From NCBI RefSeq assembly GCF_001949145.1, contig NW_019091360.1, positions 1,122,579 through 1,186,578 of the forward strand: a DNA stretch of 64,000 bases, in the 5' to 3' direction. Positions 12,766 through 24,500 of the stretch are shown piece after piece (the stretch's first letter is position 1; the number at the start of each line of letters is the position of its first letter). The notes beneath the pieces are model-generated. The model saw nothing but the letters and a program-made list of their open reading frames with translations, was not told where the DNA came from and made no database searches. The stretch is from Acanthaster planci. Its lineage: Eukaryota; Echinodermata; Asteroidea; Valvatida; Acanthasteridae. The translations under genes were made by a program, and so were the position numbers.

Positions 12766-13250
12766 GTTTTCCGTGTCACGTTTGGCAATGCGTGCCACCT
12801 ACACGATGGATACCCTTCGTCACTCTGTGGGTTATACTACTATGTACAGAGGGATGTTTGGAATTGATTTTAAGAAAATATTTGACTTCTGTGACATTTT
12901 CAGTCGTGTTTCAACATACAAAGTAATTTTTTAGACTAAAAACAGTATTTATGTAAATAACAATAAATTATATACACACTTTTTTACAAGTGCCATCGAT
13001 TTTGAAATTAAATGAAACCCCTATACCTAAATTCAACTTAGCCTACTTCTAGAAATTTCGGTTATCGTATAATAAAAATGTCGGGAAAAGGTTACAAAAT
13101 CCGGAATGGATGAATTTCACCACAACAACTGCTGCAGTTGAAATATTCTAAAGTAGTTTACGACATAACGCCCATTTCTATAGCTATATAGCTAGTAAAA
13201 TTTTGACGAACTGCAGGGAACATGATATGATCATTTCCCGGTTTCAATTC

Positions 13251-13267
13251 ACCGGAAGTGCGATTGG
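13251..13267 (-). promoter_or_regulatory. ETS site next to inverted CCAAT box, candidate DNAJC7 promoter
   Basis: ACCGGAAGTG is a strong ETS/GABP-type site, followed two bases later by ATTGG, an inverted CCAAT box. This pair is common in promoters of housekeeping chaperone genes. It lies about 490 bp upstream of the DNAJC7 ATG, a reasonable promoter distance. No TATA box was identified. The assignment is inference. Confidence 0.4.
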
Positions 13268-13827
13268 CCCACCAGAAGTTAAGGAAGAACTCAGTTAATG
13301 AAAAAAGTATTGTATGTTTTTCCTCTATCCATACCATGATGCATTGTAACTGTTGAATGATGCCCCGTGTATGCACTTGGAATGATAAAACTTTTCTGAT
13401 TCCACTCGAATAATTACTAGTATAGGGCTACATGTAGTTTGATCCATGGAGATACATATGAGGTAAGGAAACTGTCCCTGCTCTATAGTATTTTCTTCAT
13501 GCATCATTGCATGCCTCGAGAAGCCGGCCACTCAGGCGGAAAATGCTGAAACGTTAAATGTTGTAAAAAAGAAGCATACAAAACCAACTGACTCGACCGA
13601 AATAGCGCACGTTAATTAATTAAAATCAAATACACACAATACTTCAGCGCATGAGAGAGCTGAGATGCACAGATCTACAATGACTTTATCTGTGCTGTGA
13701 GCCGCTGGTGGACAAAATGAGGGCGCTGTGCCGCTGGGACAGTCACTTTACTGGTTCCCATTCTCTTATACGGTACCTAAACACGTTACATTTATACTTG
13801 CGAAGCAGACAAAGTACCAGCGTGATA

Positions 13828-13836
13828 CATAGCAAC
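13828..13836 (+). promoter_or_regulatory. Candidate RFX (X-box) half-site upstream of ODAD2
   Basis: CATAGCAAC matches the half-site bound by RFX factors, which drive motile-cilium genes such as ODAD2 in animals. The other half of the palindrome is weak (GTGATA). It lies about 1.5 kb upstream of the ODAD2 ATG. Short motifs of this kind occur by chance. Confidence 0.25.
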
Positions 13837-14059
13837 AGCCTGACAGCAGCGTGCGAGTAATTCTGTTCAGTACGCATACGGTATGTAGCCATGGCTGACG
13901 TTGCTTTGGCATTGTAATGTTTACAGAATAAAAACTTGTGAAAATTTATTTTTTACAAATGCATTGAAAGCCATCACTTACCCTAGTTTAAGATTGTTCA
14001 GGTAAGTAAAATGGTTTAACAACAAGCTTTGTGTTAAAGTGGAAATCCCTTTTAGAACT

Positions 14060-14245
14060 CAATTACGTAGGCCTAGGCCTTGAGCTTTTAAAAATGCTAC
14101 AAATTTTGTACCCAAGCCTGCAAATACTGGACGGGTGATTTTGCACAATGCCTTTTCTACCATTGTGCAAAATAAACCATGCAGCTTTTGCGATAAGGCT
14201 GTAGTCATGGTGGGTTGGCCTAGGCCTAGTCCCAGTAATTTGGAC
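14060..14245. repeat. Inverted repeat with AGGCCTAGGCC cores
   Basis: AATTACGTAGGCCTAGGCC near 14060 is mirrored by GGCCTAGGCCTAGTCCCAGT ending in AATT near 14215-14240. The roughly 180-bp segment between has no coding signal. It may be a small MITE; only the ends are persuasive. Confidence 0.4.
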
Positions 14246-14651
14246 CCTACAATTTACAATACAAATCGCCTTTTTTAACATTTGGACATGGTTGATTGAT
14301 AGTAGGGTTCAAGTGCCTTCCATAGGCTTTTGCTTCCATTAATTTGTTTCACTCAAAATAGCTTGTATCCCGAATCCAAATCCTCCAAATTCACCTCCAC
14401 AAGGGTCCTTAAACATGTTAAACTGTCTAGTAGGCCTAATTAATACTCCTGGCTTAGGATCAAGTGAGAATCGAAGATTCCAGTAGACGTAATAATGGTA
14501 ACGTTTACTCACATTTGTGAAGAAAAGAGAAATTTTCCCCTCAAATCGGAAACGGTCTTGTCTTTGAGTGTGATGTCACCATCTCTTTTTTCAAATAGTG
14601 ATTTGAACTGTATGTTGATGTCCTGGAGATGACATTGTGGTGCACCGATCT

Positions 14652-14843
14652 CTAGTAGGGAACTATTCACAAAAAGCATGCCGTGTTGGCACACAAGCAC
14701 CCATGACTGATTCCCAAGGACTGCAATGTCCATTGTACAGTGTTGATGCGATCACAGCTACCGGACTTACGGCACTCGGGAATCAGTTGTCGGCACGCGT
14801 GTGCCGACAAAGCATGCTTTTTGTGAAGAGTCCTCTTAACTAG
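14652..14843. mobile_element. 192-bp long-inverted-repeat MITE
   Basis: The left half starts CTAGT and contains TTCACAAAAAGCATGC, GGCACAC and GACTGATTCCC. The reverse complement of the right half starts CTAGT and contains the same blocks in the same order, covering about 65 bp per arm. The right arm holds its own hairpin, GTCGGCAC-GCGT-GTGCCGAC. There is no coding capacity. A foldback element of this type is best read as a MITE. Confidence 0.75.
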
Positions 14844-14916
14844 CATTTATAGCTTAGTTTGTAAATGTTTCAGTGTCTAAAACTCTGTAGTCTCTCAAGA
14901 ATCAGACAGGGACACG

Positions 14917-14925
14917 GTTGCTAGC
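14917..14925 (+). promoter_or_regulatory. Candidate RFX half-site near ODAD2 start
   Basis: GTTGCTAGC resembles the GTTGCYAnG half-site of RFX factors and is followed at a slightly long spacing by AGGAAC. It lies about 390 bp upstream of the ODAD2 ATG, where a cilium-gene X-box would be expected. The second half is imperfect, so this remains weak. Confidence 0.25.
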
Positions 14926-15094
14926 TGAGGAACTCTTTCTCCCCTAAACACAGGTCCGACCGCATGCATTGCGTAGAAGTTGTACGGGATAGCTTTGCCA
15001 GGCATTTGTACATTAGTGAACAGATACAGGGAGAAAAGCACTCAGTCCGTTGTGATGTGCAGTCAATGAATAGCCCATGCTGAGTGTGAAATTT

Positions 15095-15135
15095 TAGTTC
15101 AAGTTTAGTGTAAAATTTACACTAAATTTGAACTA
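15095..15135. repeat. 41-bp near-perfect palindrome upstream of ODAD2
   Basis: TAGTTCAAGTTTAGTGTAAA is followed by its inverted copy ending TTTGAACTA. Only one arm position (G against A) and the centre base break symmetry. It sits 172 bp before the ODAD2 ATG, probably in the promoter or 5' UTR. It could be a tiny foldback transposon or a regulatory hairpin. Confidence 0.8.
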
Positions 15136-15307
15136 CAAATTATTTAATAAGAGTAGGCCTTCCGGTACAAAGTGTCCATGGTATCAACCTGTCCAGATGC
15201 AATGCTTTAATCAGATGTGTTTCTCCATTATTTTTGTTCGGTTTTGACAAACAGGAAAGACAGTGCAAGATCAGTGACTGAATTTTCACTCGTAAGCCAC
15301 CAGCACT

Positions 15308-18300
15308 ATGGGCCAAACTTTGGCACGGGCCGCCCAGTGGACTTCCGTCAGCGAAGGGGGAGAGGGCAAGTTGGAATTCAACCGGGCCAATGAGATCCTG
15401 CTGAACAGCTTCATCCGCTTTGTGGAGGCCTTCCCTTCCAAGCACCCTCAAGAGGCTGCCCTTGTGTTCAAGACGCCACTGGTGTGGAAGACAGTGCTGG
15501 ATACTTCTGAATTTAGTGGGGACTACGAGCGAAGGTAGATCACTTGAACATTTGAGAGCTTGTAGCCTAGAGGTTACTGCAATTTGTTTACTGCAATTTG
15601 TCAAAATTATCCGATTTTGGGGTTTGTGATTTACTTTGTGTATCATTCCACAAACTTGTGTTTTTTAAGATCACTGCATTGAGAAAAAAAACAAGAAAAA
15701 TGCAGTTTATTTTTAACCCTCGGAGTGCAGCTCTTTTAACTTGTCTTTGAAAAATCCATGGGCCACAGGACGTTCCCAAGTGCATGTACAATGCACAGGC
15801 GTGGCTGACCTGCCGACCTGCAGTCACTGCGCGACCACTGTACATCTACATGTTCATGTGCATGATCAACCACACAGTCATTGTTTGCCCTCCGAACATA
15901 CATACGTCGGTCAAAACCCTCTACACGCTGTCAGTGCCCAGCATAAACACTTCATAAATAAACAATATGGAAACTATCCTTGCATTTTGGGCATGAAAGT
16001 TACTGTTATTGGAAAAACAGAAAGCTAAATGTCTTGAAATGAAATACATATCTGTGCAGTAACCGCTCAGTCCTTTTGCAGATGTCACATGGAGTGTGCG
16101 TAACTGTGTATCAACAGCTTTGGTTTTTATTTAACAGCAATGATGGATTGTGTTCCAAAGTCAAAGACAAGAATGACCAGCCCTTGTTGCTTGTTGAGAA
16201 GCTGGGTGAGCTGAACCACAAAGTCCATGTGTCTACGCTAGGAGAACTGAGCAATCTGCTGAAGGCCATAGGCAACAAGAAGATGGCAGAGGCTAGGGCC
16301 ATCTTGGAAGGTATGATACCAACTTAGTGTCCCTTGATTTGATTTGAAGGAAGAGGTAATCAGGCAGGAGCCATACATTTTGACTCAATAACAGAAAAGC
16401 ACATCTTACTTATTTTATTGTTATCCTGTGCATAGTGGCTGGGTGGTTAAGAGTTGGTGGCTCCTGATCATAGGGTAGAGGGTTCAAATCAATCCAGAGG
16501 GGAGGGATCAAGTCACTTTACCTCTTAACCTCTCTACACCTGAGGGTAACAGGTACCTTTGATGAGGGGAAGATGGTTGTCATGTTGAGCCCTTTGTGTC
16601 TGGGTTGATGGCATTGAGCTCTAAATTCCCCAGGGAGTGGAGATGGTTTCAGGAACGTTCAGATGTTGTGAGCTTGATGAACATGGAACATCAGTACCTT
16701 TGAATGACAGATTGTCATGTCATTAATATAAAGTCCTTATTGAAAAATCTTGCATTAAGTATGAAATTGGGCACGAAGAATTGGTAAAATTTAAGTCTAT
16801 TGGTCCCCAAACTGTTTGTTCAAATAAAGTAGTTCCACAGTAGTTCCAAACATGATCGGTTCCAATTTAGTATTTCTTTCTCTGTTAAAGTAAGGCCCTA
16901 AGAGTATTTGCCAAAAATCATGAGAGTGCCATAAAGACCTCGGTTTAAGTACTGAGCAGACGAAATGATGTTAGTGTGCGCCTTATAAACGGTGTATTAT
17001 TATTTTTCTCTGTCGACAGCTAACAGAGACCCCGTGGCCAAGATCCTCGGGGACGGCTTTGCCACAGTAGAAGGGGAGGATAACTCCACCCTGCGCTTAC
17101 TGGAGCAGACCAGCAAGGAGGCGGGGGACACTACCGCCGAGGAGAACCAGACTAAACTCCGCCTGCTGCTCCTGGCCCAGCAGTTTGACATGGAGCTGAT
17201 GAGGAACAGCATCAAGGAGCTGTCGCAGTAAGACTTCTCTCTCTTGAATTTTGCTTCAAACCACATAAAAGCTGACTTAATTTGTTCATCTTTGGTGCCG
17301 TAAACACGTACTTCTTTATCTGTGGAAAAGGAAATTTATGTGAAAAATGCATGTGCTGTGCACCGTATACATTGTAAGCACAAATCGAAGATCACACAAA
17401 TCATGTTCATTAGTGGAATGCAATCAAAATTGTTTCTCAATTTGCCGTTGTATGAGGCGGTCTTGTAGTTGAGACCCCTTAGACCCTCACAAGATCCCCA
17501 CAAGACCATCATTGGACCAACACAAGACCTCCATGATATGGTCTTAAACAGTATTTACAGTCTTGTGCAATTTTACTGAAACATCATGAAGGAACAAAGA
17601 TTATCTTCCTTCCCAAAGATAACCTTTATTTCAAAAACTACCTTCCTTAAGAAAAAAAAAGTCATGTTAATCTTTTATTGCTCTATTGAAGCTTTTGTGG
17701 CAGTAAATCTTTGCAAAATTTATCTGTTTTTTTGTACAAGTGGTTGGGGGAGTCAAACCGCTCTTTTTTGATTAGATAGAAACATAAATGAGTTCTCTTG
17801 AATAAATGTTACCTGTCACATGAATATTCACCTTGCAGAGAAATCCGTCTGACACCTCAGCTGGTCAACAGTGAGATCCGCCTGCTGCAATCCTTCGCTG
17901 GCACAGACAGCAGCTGTGCCCTGGAGAGAATCCAGCACATCCTGGAGTATGAGTTTGACAATGGCTGCCATGCCCCTCCCTGGAGGCAGGTCAATGGCGA
18001 CATCTGCTACCTGCTCATCAAGCCCCTGGACGGGGACGAGGTGTCGGTCACAGCCAACACTAGTGGCTGCTATGTCAACAAGGTTGGTAGATGAGGGAAA
18101 GGGCGAGGGGTTACTTACATGAGGGCAGCGATGTCTAGTCAAACTTTGTGTTACTTTTTCTTGCATGAGTGCTTTGATGAAACTCACTACAGAGTCTGTA
18201 GCATAGCATTGGCGCTCACAATACAGTTCACTTGGCCACTGTTGGACAATTATGTTATTCAACAATTTTCATTTAACAATTTTCAGGGAGTTACCAGCAA

Positions 18301-18541
18301 TCTGGATGAGTCCAACTTTGATCGTGAGGGTGAGACATTCAAGGATCTGGTCAGCCTCCTATCGGCCCAGAGCAGAAAATTCCGGGACATCATCAGCAGC
18401 AAAGAGTTTGCTCTACATGAAGAGAAGAAAACGGAACAGCTGAATGCATACGAGGATGCCCATGTGGACGACGAGCCTGACAAACCAATGGAGAAGGAGA
18501 AAGCAAAGGAGGAGAAAGAAGAGAAGGTCATCAAGGAAAAG
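15308..18541 (+). CDS. ODAD2: ODAD2 N-terminal region (exons 1-5)
   Basis: Residues 1-369. Landmarks shared with human ODAD2 are [43 protein letters not shown], and [20 protein letters not shown] followed by YLLIKP. The NGC-APPWRQ-GEIC block is a diagnostic ODAD2 motif. Exon 5 ends in a Lys/Glu-rich stretch that is likely a flexible linker and less conserved. The donor of exon 1 is GTAGAT, somewhat weak, but phase and homology both support it. Confidence 0.93.
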
Positions 18542-21500
18542 GTCAGGGGTCAACAGAGGTCATGGCTACATATACAATTTAGAGTGGGACTTAGTTACTG
18601 CCCAGTGGAAATGAGATGCTTTGTAAATTTATACACTAAGCAAGAATAGGCTGGGAACCAGCCATAAAGTATTATACAAGCCATGACAGTTTGAATGGTA
18701 ACCTTTTTCGCTGGAAACATTTCTTCTCCTTTGTGCAACTTGAAGCTAACCAATTCCATACAATTAGCTTTTCAGAACAAATTTGAGCTCAAACTGTTGT
18801 GCGACTGCTGGTCAATTGTGTCTCACCAAGTGCATGTGCAATTCCGTAATACTTAATCAACCCTAGTCAAACTATTCAGCACCCAGTCGCAATTGCATAT
18901 CTTGTTGCTTTAGGGCTTCTTATTATATTCATTTCAGTGGTTCCCTCTGCTTAATTTCAAAGAAGGCTGTTGATAACCAGCAACTCTTACCATACCCCAG
19001 GGCCTGCTTCCAAGTGGTCAACTAGATAGTCTGACCATCCATCACTTGACTATCACAGTCACTGTTAGAACTTGCCAAAGTTGTGACTCTCTGCTCAGTA
19101 CTTTCTCTTCCAGTACACTAGCTATTTTGTGTATTATACACAAGTATTTGCTGTTACGGTTGATTAATGCCTCATTGTATTACATTTTATAGTTGCTCGG
19201 TGCTCTGTGTTCAGTAGTAATAAACACCATTTGAGCAAAAATGAACAAATATGCCCTAGTTATACAGATGGTCATCATTTACATCTGCTGCTGTGTTCTT
19301 ATCTACAGACCAAAAAAACTAAGAAGAAAACCTCTCCCAGCAAGAAGATGCAACCCACGCTGAATTGGAAGAATGAGGAGAACAAAGCCAAGCAAGAGAA
19401 AGTTGATAAACCGGAGAAGAAAGTGTCTAGGCAAGCTAGGTGAGTCTAGAGATCAGTGCACTCTAACCCCTATTGAGTATGTCTTGAGAGCTCATGAGGG
19501 AACGTGAGGTTGGGTGGTTGGAATCCAGCAGCTGGTTACATGTTGGTTCCATTGCAGTAATAGCTTCTAATTTTAGTGGTTGGATTCTCTCTAATGCTTA
19601 CAATATTGTAGCAGTGAAGAACAAAACCAATCAGTAAATTTCATATCCCAGATGCAAAGTTACTGTATTTCATTGCTTGCAGTGAGTCAGAAAGATTGTT
19701 TCCCCTGTTCTCGTGAGACACTAAGTCCTCATTGGTAGCTGCATGCATGCTTTAGTGGCTTGCACAGTCACTTATTGTGTCATACCCTATGATTATTGCA
19801 GTGACCGTAAGACCAAGACCCCAGCTCTGGAGGAGGAGTATTCAGAGAGTTCCTCAGAGAGTGAAGAGGAAGAAGAATCTACAGACCGACGCCAGGAGCA
19901 GAACTCAGATCTACCCTCAGAGTACTGGCAGATCCAGAAACTGGTCAAATACCTCAAGGTGAGTTTTATGGAAGGCAGACTAAGGGATGTGTTGAGCACA
20001 GAAGTCAGTCTCTGCAAGTTCCTTTTGAATGGGAATGTTTTCATGATTATAACCCCCCCCCAAGTTTACATTTGCAGGTATTTGTCCTTATTTGTTTGCA
20101 TTTGGGTGAAGGAATGTCAGTCAAGCACAACAGGAATCATGAAAACGTTCTAGAGGCAAAAGCCCAAACATGTTGCTGGATATGGTTGACTGATCATGCA
20201 GATGGCCTCCGGATATAACATGCCTGTAAAGTTAAAAGAGCCATTTTTGTAGAATCAGGGGTCAACAGAATCCACTTCCAAGGTCTGGGCTGTCCCATGA
20301 GTGATCTTTTTAGAATGTAGCATGCAAGTATTGACACTCATTACGAGTACATTTGGAAAGTTTGAATTTAATCTGAGAGTGCTTTGTTGTTAAAATCATT
20401 CACATTTTCATTCACATGTTGGCCTAGATGTACTGAGCAGATGTCTATTTGTGAAGTGAACATTTTTGGCCCACCTGTGTGAAAATGACTCCCAAAGGCT
20501 CAGCATGAAGGAAGTATGCATTGTGACAATAGAGGAAAGTGTGTGTGTGGGGGGAGATTGGCCACTCCAATTCTTTTAAGGTTCAATTGTTATTGTGAGA
20601 GTCCTTTTTTTTTACCCCTCAGGGAGGTAACCAGACAGCCACCGTGATTGCATTGTGTGCCATGAGAGACTTCAATCTGTCTCAAGAGACTTGTCAATTA
20701 GCTATCCGAGATGTCGGTGGACTGGATGTTCTTATCAACTTGCTAGAGACCAACGCCATCAAGTGCAAGGTGAGCACCCATTCCTTGGGTTGTGTGGAGT
20801 TCATTTACACCAGTGAGTGTTAACAGAATACGTTGGAGAAAACTGGTGTACGGTGCAATATTTTACATTTACATACAATGCAGTAACCACTTGATATGCC
20901 AGTAAATGACTCTCCATCATAAAGATAGCACTCCATAGGAAGAACAGCCTGTGATGTCATACATAAAAATCCACTGATTGGCCAGGGCAAGCCGTCTCTG
21001 TGCAATATCTTTGAAAAAATTATGCAGGTTTCGAAACACAGCAGTTCACTGTCATATCGTGCAGTCTGTCCACGCAGGGTAACAGTCCCATAGGAAACAT
21101 ACTCCACATATGTTATCATGCAGAATAGCCTTTACTGCATGTTTTGGAAATGAGTCCTCAATAAACAAGGAAGTTCTTAACTGCACAAATTGTGTTGTAG
21201 TACTTTCTTCACGTGACTTTGAGTTATACATAATTTAGTTTTCTGTTGAAATGTTTGAAGTCCATGACGTCATTGTGTGGGTGTAACATGGCTTTCACAT
21301 GATGCCTCTGGCATTTTGAGTTTGAACAAGACCTCTCTTTGTGTCACCCATTGGAGAGATCGCTGTCCTCAAAATTTTGTCTGCTTTTTTTGGTGGTGAT
21401 TTTAGTACTGTAAGGAGACCCTTCTGTTGAATTTTTAATATATAGCCCCCAGAAATAAGATGAGGTCAGATTCATAGAAAAGGAATATTTACATGAAAAA

Positions 21501-24500
21501 ATGTTACTGGTGTAAATTCTTGATTTCCAAAACCAGATTGGCTCGCTGAAGATCCTAAAGGAGATATCCCGCAATACCCAGATCCGCAAGGCCATTGCAG
21601 ACCTGGGTGGCCTACAGACCATGGTGGACATCCTGGAGGCCTCCGACAAGGATCTTAAGTGTCTGTCGGCAGAGACCATTGCCAATGTGGCCAAGTTCAG
21701 AAGGGCTCGCCGCACGGTCAGGCAGCATGGAGGCATCCGTAAACTTGTGAGTTGAGGAAGTTTGTTTGTAATTAGAAAGTTTTGCTTTTGTCATCATGGA
21801 AGTGCCTAATAGCCTTCATTTGGTCATGCCCTGGATGTCAGTCATGGTTGTTGTTTTGCATTGCAAAAAACCTTTTTCTTCAAACCGAATCGTTTTGTTG
21901 AAAAACACAACTGCATTGGTTTAATATAATATATATTGATCTTTGCAAAGACTTTCTTTGACAAAAACGGGAAACTACATTTTAGAAATGCGTGTGTATT
22001 TACAACAAGCAATAAAGAGCAATAAATATGAAAATATTTCAAGTGCAAGAAAATGTGTTTAGTAATTTAATACTCTTTTTGGTAGAGCCATGCAAAGTTT
22101 GCTTTTCTTTAGTTTTCTCCTGTCTTCCAAGCAGAGCTAATTTCTCTGATCTCATCCAGGTGGCCTTGTTGGACTGCGCCCCCATCGGCTCCGTCCCCGT
22201 CACCCCAGAGTCTGAGAAGGATGTGGAGGTAGCCAAGTGTGGTGCCCTGGCACTGTGGAGTTGCAGCAAGAGCACCAAGAATAAACAGGCCATCCGCAAG
22301 GCCGGAGGCATCCCGCTGCTGGCCCGCCTCCTCAAGTCACGCCACGAGGACATGCTCATCCCGGTCGTCGGCACACTGCAGGAGTGCTCCTCAGAGGTAA
22401 GGGTCATCAAGTTGCCTCTGATTTTAAAAGAATGTGTTGACCTGGGAAGCCAGCTTAGGCCAGTGGTACTTTCCTTGCCTTTATTTCTGCAGCCCAGGTT
22501 TGAATCCTGCCAAGGTCAGTAGATTGACAGGTGGGTTGGGTTTTCAGCCCCTAGCTGACTGCAGATTTTGCCCAAAATGTTATGGGGTTTCATTGGTCAC
22601 ACCATCAGTAAAGGATGTCAGACAAAATGTTTAAGTACTGTAGCAATCATGACACAAAAATATGACCTGTAATTTCTGACGTGGTTTGGGAAAACTTACT
22701 TGTGACTTGATTTGACTCCGGAAAATTGACTTGAGACATGATTTGACTTACAAAAAAATAAATGATTATTTGACATAGAAAACTGACTTGATTACAAACA
22801 AAAATGAATCTGCACTAAAAGTTTACTGAAGTATACAGGACCAATGTTGAAGCAACCATGATGAAGAATCAGCCAGAGATTTATCCTGATTTTGTCTTCC
22901 CTCACAGCATAGCTACCGTTTGGCCATTCGCACCGAGGGCATGATAGAGGACCTGGTGAAGAACCTACACAGCGAGAACCAGGAGCTGCAGATGCACTGC
23001 GCCAGCGCCATCTTCAAGTGCGCCGAGGAGAAGGAGACCCGGGACCTGGTTCGACTGTACGGAGGCCTGGACCCGCTGGTGACCCTGCTCAACAACTCGG
23101 ACAACAAGGAGCTGCTGGCCGCCGCCACGGGGGCCATCTGGAAGTGTGCTATGAGCCCCGAGAATGTATCACGCTTCCAGGAACTCAAGGCCATTGAGCT
23201 GCTGGTGGGCTTACTCAATGAACAGCCTGAGGAGGTGGGTTGGAAATCATTACGGGTTTGTTGAGCAATCTGTATAGGCAAACTGACAAGGTGCTTACAT
23301 TGAAAGTATGAACATGAATTACAGAAATTGACTGGAGGGGATTTGAACCTGTAACCTCTATCTTATTATATTATACTGGGGCTCTACCAACCCATACTCT
23401 ACAAACTAAACATTCAACCCCGTGTTGGTGGTTCTTTCCCATGTTGCAGTATCTTGCCAGTTGGGGGGACAGTCGTCAAAAAGTTAACCTGTAAACATGA
23501 TAAGCAAAATTAGCAGTGTTGCAAATGTTTGAAATGGTGAATGATTATCGCTCAATGAGGATGTTTCTTTTGTTAAGACAGGTCATCAAACCATGTAGAG
23601 AAAAACCAACAAGGTGCTCACCTCATAATTATAAAGATGAACAAAGAAATTGATTGACATATCCAGTTCATCACTGCGTTTATGACTACATCATAGGTGT
23701 GCGCACTTTACTTGGGAAATTATGGTTAATTTCCCAACTTTCCGTTGGGTTCTAATAATTTTGTCACACCACTGTTGCAATGATGTGTGCATAATGAATC
23801 AGAACGGGATAAGTTTCTTATGTTCTTGTTGAAAACTTTCATGCCAACTGTGAGCAGTAGCCATGTTTTGCTGCAGCGTTCTAACAAGAAAGGAAACCAG
23901 GGGTTAATGTCATTGTTTAGAATTAGAATGGTAGAAAACGTGTACAAAATTCATGTACATCTCACAGCCCTGATGTGCTGATGTTTGAGTGTTCGTGGTT
24001 CCAATATTTCCTCTGAAGTTGGCACACTTTGTGGTTTGTGCCGTCTGTTATACAGTCCTTTCATGGGAAAAAGGCATAAAAATTTCTAAAACCCATGGCT
24101 CCAGAAATGAGATAATCTGTAGAAGACTTCCCGGCCAGCTTTCCTGGTGTCAAAATGGAGCTTTCTAATTTTCATTTACAGTGAAAGAGCCCTATGTGTT
24201 GTAAATGCCACTATAATAGTTTAGTTTGGTCATCATCATTTTTGTATGCTTAAATTTTTACGAAGCACCACGTGTATTCATTGGTGCCCATACTTTCAAA
24301 AACAGGTCTTGGTCAATGTGGTTGGAGCATTGGGAGAGTGTGCAGCGCAGGAACCCTCCAATCGCATGTCCATCCGTAAAGCAGGCGGTATCCCTCCACT
24401 GGTCAACCTACTGACGGGTACCAACCAGGCCCTCCTGGTCAATGTCACCAAGGCAGTCGGTGCCTGCGCTACGGAAGCTGACAACATGGGGTAAGTTGCT

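Larger units (their letters stand above)
12766..15307. other. Divergent intergenic region between DNAJC7 and ODAD2
   Basis: About 2.5 kb separates the two start codons, which point away from each other. It holds promoter-like sites (13251-13267, 13828-13836, 14917-14925), two or three inverted-repeat elements and a 41-bp palindrome, listed separately. No coding exon was recognised. Non-coding first exons for either gene could lie here but cannot be placed from sequence alone. Confidence 0.7.

Noticed and set aside
15140-15646. 168-codon minus frame opposite ODAD2 exon 1
   Set aside because: It is the antisense shadow of exon 1 and has no homology or splice support.
23335-23402. Functional tRNA gene
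   Set aside because: Boxes A and B are present but the acceptor and anticodon stems do not pair convincingly, so it was called SINE head or pseudogene.
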